Both the position numbers and the translations under genes were made by a program. A stretch of 64,000 nucleotides of DNA from MED-G20 sp038108155 (GTDB lineage Bacteria > Bacteroidota > Bacteroidia > Flavobacteriales_D > Parvicellaceae): the NCBI GenBank assembly GCA_038108155.1, contig JAYNHP010000001.1, forward strand, positions 62,001-126,000, given 5' to 3'. Every line of letters starts with the position of its first letter. Within the stretch, counting starts at the first letter, position 1. The notes beneath the pieces were generated by a model, which was not told the origin of the DNA, did no database searches, and worked only from the letters and a program-made list of their open reading frames with translations. Below, piece by piece: positions 24,498-33,411 of the stretch.

Positions 24498-25957
24498 AAT
24501 TACTAAAGGATATTATATATGGAATTAGAATCATCGAGATAAAAGGCAATACTAATATTGCTGTTGAAAATATAGCATTTGACTCAAGAGAAATTAGCAA
24601 TCTTTCTCTGTTTATAGCTGTAAAAGGAGTCTCTCAAGATGGTCATGATTTTATTTCTCAAGCTCAGAATAATGGTGCATGTGCTATAATTTGTGAAAGT
24701 CTACCTGAAATTTTAAATGACGAGATTACGTATATCAAAGTTTTGGATAGTTCAAAGTCCTTAGGAATTGTAGCTTCAAATTTTTTCGATAATCCCTCTG
24801 AAAAACTAAAACTAGTAGGAATAACTGGAACCAACGGTAAGACTACATGTGCAACATTATTATATGATTTGTATAGGTTAATGGGATACAAAACTGGGCT
24901 TATTTCAACTGTACATATTAAAATTCTACACAAGACAATTCCTTCAACTCACACAACACCAAACGCAATTAGGATCAACGAATTGTTGAGTCAAATGGTT
25001 AAAGATGGCTGTTCCCATGTTTTTATGGAAGTAAGTTCTCATGCTTTAGACCAAAATAGAGTCTCTGGATTATCTTTTGATATTGGAGTTTATACCAATA
25101 TTTCAAGAGACCACATGGACTATCACCCTACGTTAAATGACTATATAGGTGCGAAGAAAAAGTTATTTAACTATCTAAAAAACGATGCTTTAGCAATTGT
25201 AAACTTTGACGACCCTTATGGTGAAGAAATGGTAAGAGATATAAATGCAAAGCCATTTTCATATGGACTAAAAGGTGATTTTGATTTTAAAGGAAAAATT
25301 GTTGAAAATAATATAAGCGGACTTTCAGTAGAAATTGACGGATTTGAAATGACCTCTAGATTGATAGGGGAATTCAATGCTTACAATCTTTTAGTTGTTT
25401 TTGCAGTAGCTAAATCTCTTGGAGAAGAAGCTCTTACTGTTTTAACAATTATAAGTAATTTAAAAGCACCAGATGGCAGATTTGAGTACATCGTTTCACC
25501 AAGAAATGTCACAGCAGTAATTGACTATGCTCATACCCCAGATGCTCTAGAAAATGTTTTAAAAACATTAGTTAGTCTGAAAAGTGATAAAGAAAAAATA
25601 TTTACTGTATTTGGTTGTGGAGGAGACAGAGATAAGGGAAAGCGACCATTAATGGGTGAAATTTCGTCCGTCTATAGCGATAGGGTGATAGTAACTTCAG
25701 ATAATCCTAGAAGCGAAAAGCCAAATGAAATTATTAAGGAAATTATTTCAGGAATTCCAAAATCTAAATCTTCTAAGGTATTAACTGTTCAGGAAAGAAG
25801 ACAAGCAATTAAAGTTGCTTGTGAATTGGCAGAAAGTGGAGATGTGATTTTAATTGCCGGTAAAGGGCATGAGAAGTATCAAATCATTGGAGATGAGAAA
25901 TTACATTTTGATGATTTAGAAACTACTATAGAAATTTTCAAACAAATACAAAAATAA
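24494..25957 (+). CDS. murE: UDP-MurNAc-tripeptide synthetase MurE (meso-DAP adding)
   Basis: A 487-residue Mur ligase with the ATP loop GTNGKTT (112-118), the catalytic-domain segment MEVSSHALDQNRV, and the DNPR motif (403-406), which marks use of meso-diaminopimelate rather than lysine. The C-terminal end has IAGKGHEKYQ. It adds the third amino acid of the stem peptide in the cytoplasm. It overlaps ftsI by four bases and mraY by one. murF is not in the cluster. Confidence 0.95.
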   Translation: MKLLKDIIYGIRIIEIKGNTNIAVENIAFDSREISNLSLFIAVKGVSQDGHDFISQAQNNGACAIICESLPEILNDEITYIKVLDSSKSLGIVASNFFDNPSEKLKLVGITGTNGKTTCATLLYDLYRLMGYKTGLISTVHIKILHKTIPSTHTTPNAIRINELLSQMVKDGCSHVFMEVSSHALDQNRVSGLSFDIGVYTNISRDHMDYHPTLNDYIGAKKKLFNYLKNDALAIVNFDDPYGEEMVRDINAKPFSYGLKGDFDFKGKIVENNISGLSVEIDGFEMTSRLIGEFNAYNLLVVFAVAKSLGEEALTVLTIISNLKAPDGRFEYIVSPRNVTAVIDYAHTPDALENVLKTLVSLKSDKEKIFTVFGCGGDRDKGKRPLMGEISSVYSDRVIVTSDNPRSEKPNEIIKEIISGIPKSKSSKVLTVQERRQAIKVACELAESGDVILIAGKGHEKYQIIGDEKLHFDDLETTIEIFKQIQK

Positions 25958-27198
25958 TGCTTTATCATTTTTTCAATTATATAAATCAAAATTTTGACTT
26001 TCCTGGTTCAGGATTATTTGAATTTATCTCATTTAGGGCTGGTATGGCTGTAATTACTTCACTTGTTATCACCCTTGTTTTTGGTGGTAGGCTAATTAAA
26101 TTCTTACAGAGAAAACAAGTTGGAGAGTCTATTAGAGATTTGGGGTTAGAAGGTCAAATGGTGAAGGCAGGAACACCTACTATGGGTGGAGTTATCATTC
26201 TAGCAGGTATTATAGTACCAACCATGCTTTTTGCCAAATTAGACAATATATATATACAGTTAATGCTTGTCGCAACTGTCTGGTTAGGATTGATTGGTTT
26301 TCTAGATGATTACATTAAAGTATTTAAAAAAAATAAAAAAGGATTAGCAGGAAAGTTTAAAGTAATTGGACAAATTGGAGTTGGAATAATTGTAGGAGCT
26401 TCTATGTATTGGAGCGATTCTGTTACAATTAAATCCAAAACCTATTACAACACGGAAATTCTTGCCAATCAGCAAGAGAGTTCTCAAGAATCAAAAAGTT
26501 ATTTCTGGGAAGAGACAAAATCCCTTAAAACTACAATTCCATTTGTTAAAAATAATGAGTTTGATTATTCGTGGCTAATTAGCTGGATAAGCCCTGAGTT
26601 GTCCAAATATTCGTGGCTAGTATTTATTCCTATCATCGTAATTATTGTTATTTCAGTATCCAACGGTGCTAATTTAACAGATGGCTTAGATGGTCTTGCA
26701 ACAGGAACTAGTGCTATTATTGGCATAACATTAGCAATCTTTGCATACCTCTCAGGTAATTTAGTTTTTTCTGATTATTTAAATATTCTATATATCCCAA
26801 ACTCATCTGAGCTTGTGATTTTTATAAGCTCATTTGTTGGAGCATGTATTGGATTTTTGTGGTATAATTCATTTCCTGCAAAAGTTTTCATGGGCGATAC
26901 TGGTAGTTTGGCTTTGGGGGGTATAATTGCTGTTTTTGCTATAGCAATTAGAAAAGAATTATTAATTCCAGTTTTCTGCGGGGTTTTTCTTATAGAAAAT
27001 TTAAGTGTTGTTCTCCAAGTTTCTTATTTCAAATACACCAAAAGAAAATTTGGGGAGGGTAGAAGAATCTTTTTAATGTCTCCAATTCATCATCATTACC
27101 AAAAGAAAGGAATTCACGAGGCAAAAATAGTATCTAGATTTTGGATACTAGGTATTCTACTAGCAGTTCTTTCCATTGTAACTCTAAAACTTAGATGA
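25957..27198 (+). CDS. mraY: Phospho-N-acetylmuramoyl-pentapeptide transferase MraY
   Basis: A 413-residue polytopic membrane enzyme that makes lipid I from UDP-MurNAc-pentapeptide and undecaprenyl phosphate. Family signatures are TPTMGGV, the acidic pair in FLDDYIKV, NLTDGLDGLATG, FMGDTGSLALGG and the C-terminal HHHYQKKG loop. An insertion of about 50 residues between helices (roughly 155-205) is common in the Bacteroidota form. It starts at the A of the murE stop (TAATG). Confidence 0.95.
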   Translation: MLYHFFNYINQNFDFPGSGLFEFISFRAGMAVITSLVITLVFGGRLIKFLQRKQVGESIRDLGLEGQMVKAGTPTMGGVIILAGIIVPTMLFAKLDNIYIQLMLVATVWLGLIGFLDDYIKVFKKNKKGLAGKFKVIGQIGVGIIVGASMYWSDSVTIKSKTYYNTEILANQQESSQESKSYFWEETKSLKTTIPFVKNNEFDYSWLISWISPELSKYSWLVFIPIIVIIVISVSNGANLTDGLDGLATGTSAIIGITLAIFAYLSGNLVFSDYLNILYIPNSSELVIFISSFVGACIGFLWYNSFPAKVFMGDTGSLALGGIIAVFAIAIRKELLIPVFCGVFLIENLSVVLQVSYFKYTKRKFGEGRRIFLMSPIHHHYQKKGIHEAKIVSRFWILGILLAVLSIVTLKLR

Positions 27199-28547
27199 TA
27201 AAAAACTTTCAAAATATTGTGGTTTTAGGCGCTGGAAAAAGTGGTGTTGGGGCAGCGGTATTGGCCAAGAAAAATAATTTAAATGTCCTTGTATGTGACG
27301 ATTCAAACATACCTAAGGAATCTACCAATACTTTAAGAGAATATGGAGTTAAATTCTATCAAGTGGATTATATGTCATTTATTTCTACTGTTCAAGATGT
27401 GTTAGTTGTTAGTCCTGGAATCGACAATGACCATCAATTAGTAAAGTATTTTCTAAAAAGTTCCAAACCCATTATAAGTGAAATTGAGTTTGCAAGCTAT
27501 TTCTGTAATGCAAAAAAAATATGTGTAACTGGAACTAACGGAAAGACTACTACCACTTTAATGGTTACTTACCTTTTAGAGAATGCAGGATACAATGTAA
27601 AAGCAGTTGGGAATATAGGTCAAAGTTATGCCATGTCAGTAGCTCTTGAACGTATCGACTATTATGTAATTGAACTCAGTAGCTTTCAATTAGATAGAAT
27701 GTACAATTTCAAATCTGACATTTCAATAATTCTAAATATTACACCAGATCATTTGGATAGATACCAGCACGATTTCACAAAATATTCGAAAAGCAAATTT
27801 AGGATTTGTCAAAATATGTCCAAAAGTGATTGTCTAATATATAATCATGACGATAAAGTTATATCAGAATGGATTGTGTCTCAAGACGAAATCTCTTACG
27901 AATTAGCTCCAGTTTCCATTAATGAGAAGTTGCTCAAAGGATCTTGGTTAGAAAAAGAACAAATAAAAATCAGTATAAACAATAAAAAACAAACAATTAT
28001 GTCCATTCATCAATTGGCCCAACAAGGCAAGCACAATTTATTTAATTCTATGGCTGCAGGAGTAGCAGCAAGAGTTTTAGATATAAGAAAAGAAATTATC
28101 CGAGATAGTTTAGCGGATTTTCAAAATGTAGAACATAGACTGGAGGATGTTGCAAAAATCCATGGAATTAATTTTATAAATGATTCAAAAGCGACAAATG
28201 TCAATTCAACATGGTATGCTTTAGAAAGTATGCAGCAACCAACTATTTGGATTGTTGGTGGGGTAGATAAAGGAAATGATTATTCCATTTTAGAGGGTCT
28301 TGTAAAACAAAAAGTTTTAGGAATTGTTTGCTTAGGAAAAGATAATTCTAAGATTAAAAAGGCTTTTGGTTCCATAGTGGATTCTTTTTATGAAGCTGAA
28401 TCAGCGGATCAAGCAGTGCAAATTAGTTATAGAATTGCTAAAAAAGGATTTAATGTCTTGCTATCTCCTGCTTGTTCTAGTTTCGATTTATTTAAGAATT
28501 ACGAAGATAGAGGGCATCAATTTAAAAATGCTGTAAGAACATTATAA
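27195..28547 (+). CDS. murD: UDP-MurNAc-L-alanine:D-glutamate ligase MurD
   Basis: A complete 450-residue ligase adding D-glutamate to UDP-MurNAc-L-Ala. The N-terminal nucleotide-sugar fold (VLGAGKSGVGAAVLAKK) is followed by the ATP loop GTNGKTT (113-119), central NITPDHLDRY, and the C-terminal domain with HRLEDV, NDSKATN, IWIVGGVDKGNDY and SPACSSFDLFKNYEDRG. All the usual C-terminal elements are present. The next gene, 9 bases on, resembles this C-terminal domain alone. Confidence 0.95.
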   Translation: MIKNFQNIVVLGAGKSGVGAAVLAKKNNLNVLVCDDSNIPKESTNTLREYGVKFYQVDYMSFISTVQDVLVVSPGIDNDHQLVKYFLKSSKPIISEIEFASYFCNAKKICVTGTNGKTTTTLMVTYLLENAGYNVKAVGNIGQSYAMSVALERIDYYVIELSSFQLDRMYNFKSDISIILNITPDHLDRYQHDFTKYSKSKFRICQNMSKSDCLIYNHDDKVISEWIVSQDEISYELAPVSINEKLLKGSWLEKEQIKISINNKKQTIMSIHQLAQQGKHNLFNSMAAGVAARVLDIRKEIIRDSLADFQNVEHRLEDVAKIHGINFINDSKATNVNSTWYALESMQQPTIWIVGGVDKGNDYSILEGLVKQKVLGIVCLGKDNSKIKKAFGSIVDSFYEAESADQAVQISYRIAKKGFNVLLSPACSSFDLFKNYEDRGHQFKNAVRTL

Positions 28548-28556
28548 TTTTTGTAA

Positions 28557-29054
28557 ATGAATATTCTTAAGCAAAAATCTATAAAAAACCAGCTTCTTAA
28601 TAAAAGAAAAGAATCTTTGAATTCTTTATCATCAATTGATCACAGACTTGATTTTTTTTCAAATAAGCTAGAAAAAATTTGGATCAATGATTCCAAATCA
28701 ACAGACTCTGGAGCTACAGCATATTCTTTGTCTAAAATAGATGGACCAATTATTTGGATAGTAGGTGAAAATCAATCTCCAAGAGATTTGGATGTTTTAG
28801 AGGATTTAGTTTTGTCAAAAGTTACGGAGATAATATATTATGGAAAACATGAAACCAAAATAAAATATCTCTTTGGCTCTAAGATTAAGTACTCTCAATT
28901 GTCAACCATTAGGGATGCGGTAAACATGGCTTTGAATAACCCTACTAAAAATATAAGTGTTCTTTTCTCTCCAGCTTGCTCAAGTTATATTACTCATGAA
29001 AACTATCAGTTAAGAGGAGATTATTTTAAAAATTTAATTTTCAGTATAGATTAA
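28557..29054 (+). CDS. Stand-alone MurD C-terminal-domain-like protein
   Basis: A 165-residue protein of unknown role that resembles only the last third of MurD. Matching elements occur in the same order: HRL (29-31), WINDSKST (42-49), IIWIVG (65-70), SPACSS (138-143) and RGxxFKN (153-159). There is no N-terminal sugar fold and no ATP loop. Differences from the neighbouring MurD are the loss of the GGxDKG loop (GENQSP here) and of the D and F after SPACSS (I and H here), so unaided ligase activity is not expected. It starts with ATG 9 bases after murD and its stop overlaps ftsW. The first 25 residues are basic and unmatched. It looks maintained, not decayed. Confidence 0.82.
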   Translation: MNILKQKSIKNQLLNKRKESLNSLSSIDHRLDFFSNKLEKIWINDSKSTDSGATAYSLSKIDGPIIWIVGENQSPRDLDVLEDLVLSKVTEIIYYGKHETKIKYLFGSKIKYSQLSTIRDAVNMALNNPTKNISVLFSPACSSYITHENYQLRGDYFKNLIFSID

Positions 29055-30181
29055 TGCAGCAGCTAATTGAGAAATACTTAAAGGGCGATAAAGTAATTTG
29101 GACAATTATAATATTGCTTTCATTATACTCAATAGTTATGGCTTACAGCTCAAGTTCTAATTTAGCATTTAGAATTTCAGGTGGAAATGTTGCTCCTTAT
29201 GTTATCAAGCATACTTTAATTATAATAATCGGAATTGTTTTGATTATTTATTTGCAGTTTTTTCCCTACAAGTATTTTTCGCGATTATCCCAGATAGGAA
29301 TTTTTGTTTCTATTGTTTTATTGTTTGTCACACTCTTATTTGGGGTCAGTAAAGGAAATGCTTCTAGATGGATAATGGGTTTTCAACCTTCAGATTTTGC
29401 TAAACTAGTTTTAATCATATATGTCTCGCGTATGCTAACCAATAAGAAGGACGTAATTAAGGATTTTAAAAAAGGTTTAATACCTATTTTATGGCCAGTA
29501 GCTCTAATTTGTGGCTTAATTCTTCCCGCAGATTTTTCTACTGCAGCTATGTTATTTACCGTTTGTTTTACAATGATGTTTGTAGGTGGAGCTAGAATAA
29601 AGCATTTAGGGTCTATTATAGGAACTGCTTTTCTAGGTTTTGCTTTTTTAATTCTTGTCAATATGGCAGTCCCTGGTTTTTTACCTAGAGTGGATACATG
29701 GGAGAAAAGAATAATGAGCTTTGGAAGTGGTGAGAAACAAGAAAATTACCAAGCAGAAATGGCAAAACGAGCAGTTGCAAATGGATTTTTATTTGGAAAA
29801 GGTCCTGGAAAAGGACATGTTAAAAATGATTTATATTCTGCTCAGTCAGATTTTATTTATGCTTCTTCTATTGAAGAATTTGGTTCAATAATTGGCGGGA
29901 TAGGATTGGTTATTTTATATATGATTTTATTTTTCAGGGCGATTAGAATCATGAATAAAGTGGATAGTAAATTTGCTTCTTTAATTGTATTTGGGTTAAG
30001 TTTTATGCTAATCTTCCAATCCTTTATAAATATGGGAGTTGGTGTAAATTTATTCCCTGTTACTGGTCAACCATTGCCTTTAATTAGTATGGGTGGAACA
30101 TCTATATTATTTACTTGTATTTCTTTGGGAATAATTTTAAATGTTAGTACAACAGTATATAAAGATTCTGAAAATGTCTAG
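29054..30181 (+). CDS. ftsW: SEDS glycosyltransferase FtsW
   Basis: A 375-residue polytopic membrane protein with about ten helices. The SEDS features are visible: GNASRWI, FQPSDFAKL, the large loop containing YQAEMAKRAVANGFLFGKGPGKG, the motif SDFIYASSIEEFG and the C-terminal PVTGQPLPLISMGGTS. It polymerises lipid II glycans at the septum in partnership with the PBP at 22404. Its start overlaps the stop of the MurD-like gene, and murG starts eight bases inside its end. Confidence 0.94.
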   Translation: MQQLIEKYLKGDKVIWTIIILLSLYSIVMAYSSSSNLAFRISGGNVAPYVIKHTLIIIIGIVLIIYLQFFPYKYFSRLSQIGIFVSIVLLFVTLLFGVSKGNASRWIMGFQPSDFAKLVLIIYVSRMLTNKKDVIKDFKKGLIPILWPVALICGLILPADFSTAAMLFTVCFTMMFVGGARIKHLGSIIGTAFLGFAFLILVNMAVPGFLPRVDTWEKRIMSFGSGEKQENYQAEMAKRAVANGFLFGKGPGKGHVKNDLYSAQSDFIYASSIEEFGSIIGGIGLVILYMILFFRAIRIMNKVDSKFASLIVFGLSFMLIFQSFINMGVGVNLFPVTGQPLPLISMGGTSILFTCISLGIILNVSTTVYKDSENV

Positions 30182-31283
30182 CTATAAAGTAATTATTAGT
30201 GGTGGTGGAACAGGGGGTCATATTTACCCTGCTATAGCGATTGCAAAGAAAATACTTGAAATAAAAAAAGATTCGGAAATATTATTTGTTGGTGCCAAAG
30301 GGAGAATGGAAATGGAAAAAGTTCCTGAAGAGGGGTTTGAAATTGTTGGGTTAAATGTTGTAGGAATCCAAAGATCTATGTCTATTAATGGAATTCTTAA
30401 AAATCTAAAATTTCCTTTTTTACTTATGAAAAGTTTAAATCATGCAAGAAAAATAATAAAGGATTTTCAACCAAATATTGTAGTTGGAGTAGGTGGTTAT
30501 GCAAGTGGTCCAACCCTAAGAATGGCACACAGATTAAAAATTCCAACATTAATTCAAGAGCAGAATTCTTATGCTGGACTAACCAATAAGTGGCTGAGTA
30601 AAAAAACCAAAAAAATTTGTGTAGCATATGAAAATATGAATCAATTTTTTGAACCAACTAAATTAGTTTTAACTGGCAATCCCGTCAGAAAAGACATTGA
30701 AAATTTAGATGTTAAGTTATCCGAGGCTAAAACCTACTTTAAAGTTTCTAAGAATGAAAAAGTGATTTTAGTATTAGGAGGTAGTTTAGGAGCAAAATCT
30801 ATCAATGAAGGAATCCTGAATTCTATTCATACAATAAAAGACCAACCAATTAAATTACTTTGGCAAGTTGGCAAAAGATATTTTGAATCTATTGAAAATC
30901 AATTAAACCAAATTAACATTCCTAATGTTAAAGCTTTAGCATTTATTAAAAGAATGGATTTAGCTTATTCTATTGCGGATATAGTTATTTCTAGAGCCGG
31001 GGCATTGTCTATTAGTGAACTTACTTTGGCAGGTAAGCCAAGTATTTTGGTTCCATCCCCCAATGTTTCAGAAGATCATCAGACTAAAAATGCAATGTCT
31101 TTAGTCAATAAATCTGCTGCTATACTTGTAGAGGATAAACAAACGGATTCTCTTTTAAGAACTGCCTTGGATTTACTTAAGCAAGAAAATCAATTAAATA
31201 CCATTTCAAAAAATGCAAAAAAAATGGGGAAGCCTAATGCTAGTGATGATATTGTCAAGGAAATATTTAAACTTATTTCTTAA
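30174..31283 (+). CDS. murG: UDP-GlcNAc:lipid I transferase MurG
   Basis: A 369-residue GT-B enzyme that converts lipid I to lipid II on the cytoplasmic face of the membrane. I begin at MSSYKVIISGGGTGGHIYPA, the canonical N-terminus, rather than at an upstream TTG-type start within ftsW. Further motifs are GVGGYASGP, the middle ILVLGGSLGAKSIN and the donor-binding ISRAGALSISEL with HQTKNA. It overlaps ftsW by eight bases and murC by one. Confidence 0.95.
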   Translation: MSSYKVIISGGGTGGHIYPAIAIAKKILEIKKDSEILFVGAKGRMEMEKVPEEGFEIVGLNVVGIQRSMSINGILKNLKFPFLLMKSLNHARKIIKDFQPNIVVGVGGYASGPTLRMAHRLKIPTLIQEQNSYAGLTNKWLSKKTKKICVAYENMNQFFEPTKLVLTGNPVRKDIENLDVKLSEAKTYFKVSKNEKVILVLGGSLGAKSINEGILNSIHTIKDQPIKLLWQVGKRYFESIENQLNQINIPNVKALAFIKRMDLAYSIADIVISRAGALSISELTLAGKPSILVPSPNVSEDHQTKNAMSLVNKSAAILVEDKQTDSLLRTALDLLKQENQLNTISKNAKKMGKPNASDDIVKEIFKLIS

Positions 31284-32635
31284 TGAATTTAGATAATTTT
31301 AAATCGATATATTTTATAGGAATTGGTGGGATAGGTATGAGCGCTTTGGCTCATTATTTTGTAAATCAGGGGGCTAAGGTAAGTGGCTATGATAGAAATA
31401 AAACAGAGTTAACTAAAGAGCTAGAAAATATTGGTGTTGAAATCTCTTATGATGAGAAAATAGACTTTTTAGAAGATGTTAAAAATATCCAATTGGCAAT
31501 TTTCACCCCTGCAATAAATCATGAAAATATTTATTTCGAATATTTTAAAAAATCCCAAGTTCCTTTATTAAAAAGATCTCAAATACTTGGTGAAATTACA
31601 AAATCACTTGATACAATTGCAGTTGCGGGAACCCACGGCAAAACTACAACTAGTTCTATTATTGCTCATATTTTAACATCAGATAATAAAGATGGACTCA
31701 GTTTTATAGGTGGAATTACTTCAAACTACAAGTCTAATTTTTCAATAGGTGAAGGGGATTTTTCAGTAGTTGAGGCGGATGAATACGACCGTTCATTTAT
31801 GAACCTTTCCCCAAATACAATTGTATTAACTTCTATGGATGCAGATCATTTGGATATTTATGATAATAAAGATTCTTTGGTTAGAGCATTTAAGGATTTC
31901 ACTAATTTATTAAGCGATAATAAAAAGTTAATTGTAGAAGAAAATATCAGTCACTTCTTTGAAGCAAATTTATCCTATGGTTTTAAAAAAGATAATGACT
32001 TGCAAATTATAAATATTCAAATTAAAGAAGGATTGTATTTGTTTGATATTGTCTTTAAAAATCAAACTTACGAGAACTTCCTATTTAAAATGCCTGGAGA
32101 TTATAATTTATTAAATGCTGCAGGTTCTATTTTAGCGTGTTTAATTAATGGAATTACTGTTGATAGTATAAAAAGAGGACTCCAAAGCTACTCAGGAGTC
32201 AAAAGAAGATTTGATATTCAGCTAAGCCTTCCAAAACTTATTTATATCGATGATTATGCACACCATCCTAAAGAGATTGATTCTCTTCTAGGAGCTGTAA
32301 AGTCTTTTTATCCTAATAAATTTGTCGTTGGGGTGTTTCAACCTCATTTGTTTTCTAGAACTAGAGATTTCATGGATTATTTTGCAGAAAGTTTATCAGG
32401 ATTTGATCAAATTTTTTTGTTGCCAATTTATCCTGCTAGAGAAGCTCCAATTAAAGGTGTAGATTCTTTTGTTCTAATGCAAAAAATTAAAAATAAAAAT
32501 AAGAGAATAATTAATTCAGTAAGTGAACTTTTCAGTTTTTTAAATCGAGACTTAGATATGGTTTTACTTACAATAGGTGCTGGTGACATTGATCAATGGC
32601 CAAAAAAAATTAAAAAAATTGCTCTAAATGCTTAA
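31283..32635 (+). CDS. murC: UDP-N-acetylmuramate:L-alanine ligase MurC
   Basis: A 450-residue Mur ligase. The N-terminal fold is FIGIGGIGMSALAHYF, the ATP loop GTHGKTT (116-122), the middle motif EADEYDRSF and the C-terminal DDYAHHPKEI with FQPHLFSRT. The residue pattern HGKT rather than NGKT is characteristic of MurC. It attaches the first amino acid of the stem peptide. Its start overlaps the murG stop (TAATG) and ftsQ begins eight bases inside its end. Confidence 0.95.
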   Translation: MNLDNFKSIYFIGIGGIGMSALAHYFVNQGAKVSGYDRNKTELTKELENIGVEISYDEKIDFLEDVKNIQLAIFTPAINHENIYFEYFKKSQVPLLKRSQILGEITKSLDTIAVAGTHGKTTTSSIIAHILTSDNKDGLSFIGGITSNYKSNFSIGEGDFSVVEADEYDRSFMNLSPNTIVLTSMDADHLDIYDNKDSLVRAFKDFTNLLSDNKKLIVEENISHFFEANLSYGFKKDNDLQIINIQIKEGLYLFDIVFKNQTYENFLFKMPGDYNLLNAAGSILACLINGITVDSIKRGLQSYSGVKRRFDIQLSLPKLIYIDDYAHHPKEIDSLLGAVKSFYPNKFVVGVFQPHLFSRTRDFMDYFAESLSGFDQIFLLPIYPAREAPIKGVDSFVLMQKIKNKNKRIINSVSELFSFLNRDLDMVLLTIGAGDIDQWPKKIKKIALNA

Positions 32636-33410
32636 GAAAGTAGTTAAAATATTTTTTTGGATTTCTATTATCACTGGATGGGTTGTTTTGTCTGGTTTTG
32701 TTTCAAATTTTTACCAAGATATTAGACTTAAGAAAGTCCAAATTAATTTTATTGAAGATAATCTTCATGAATTTATTACAAAATCAGAAGTAAATTCTAT
32801 GTTGTCTTTAATGGGGATTGTCGAAAATGTCACCCTAAAGCACGAAATAAATTTTTCTCATATTGAAACAAAACTTTTAAATCATTCTGCAATTAATAGC
32901 GCTGAAGTTTATTTTAGTAACAATGGAAATCTTGCAGTCAATATTAAAAAAAGAACGCCAATTGCAAGGTTTGTAAGCCCTGTATATGAAAAGAATTTTT
33001 ATATAGATGATAATGGATTTCTTATGCCTCTTAGTAGTACTTATGTTTCTAGAGTTCCTATTTTTTCAGGGAAAATAAATATTCCAGAAAGGTTAGATCT
33101 TAACGTATTAGATAGTCTTCATAAGTCTTCAGATTTCCAAAAAATTTATAAAATGAGTAAATTAATTAACAATGACTCGTTCTTAAAATCTCAAATTGTT
33201 CAAATCTACATCAACAATAATGGCTACTTTGAGTTAATTCCAAGAATAGGTAACCAAAGAATTTTGTTTGGATCAATAGACAATATGGAAAAGAAATTTA
33301 AAAAAATTAAACTTTTTTATAAAAATGGCCCCCAGCCAAAAGACTTAAATAAGTACGATACACTTAATGTATTATATGAAAATCAAATAATCTGCTCAAA
33401 AAGAAACTAA
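32628..33410 (+). CDS. ftsQ: Cell division protein FtsQ
   Basis: A 260-residue bitopic protein with a basic start, one membrane helix (about 7-28) and a periplasmic part containing a POTRA-like region (KKVQINFIEDN to about residue 110, with FITKSEVNSML) and the beta domain with ARFVSPVYEKNFYIDDNGFLMPL. This agrees with FtsQ/DivIB, which joins early and late division proteins. Position between murC and ftsA supports the name; sequence conservation is modest. Confidence 0.88.
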   Translation: MLKKVVKIFFWISIITGWVVLSGFVSNFYQDIRLKKVQINFIEDNLHEFITKSEVNSMLSLMGIVENVTLKHEINFSHIETKLLNHSAINSAEVYFSNNGNLAVNIKKRTPIARFVSPVYEKNFYIDDNGFLMPLSSTYVSRVPIFSGKINIPERLDLNVLDSLHKSSDFQKIYKMSKLINNDSFLKSQIVQIYINNNGYFELIPRIGNQRILFGSIDNMEKKFKKIKLFYKNGPQPKDLNKYDTLNVLYENQIICSKRN

Positions 33411-33411
33411 A

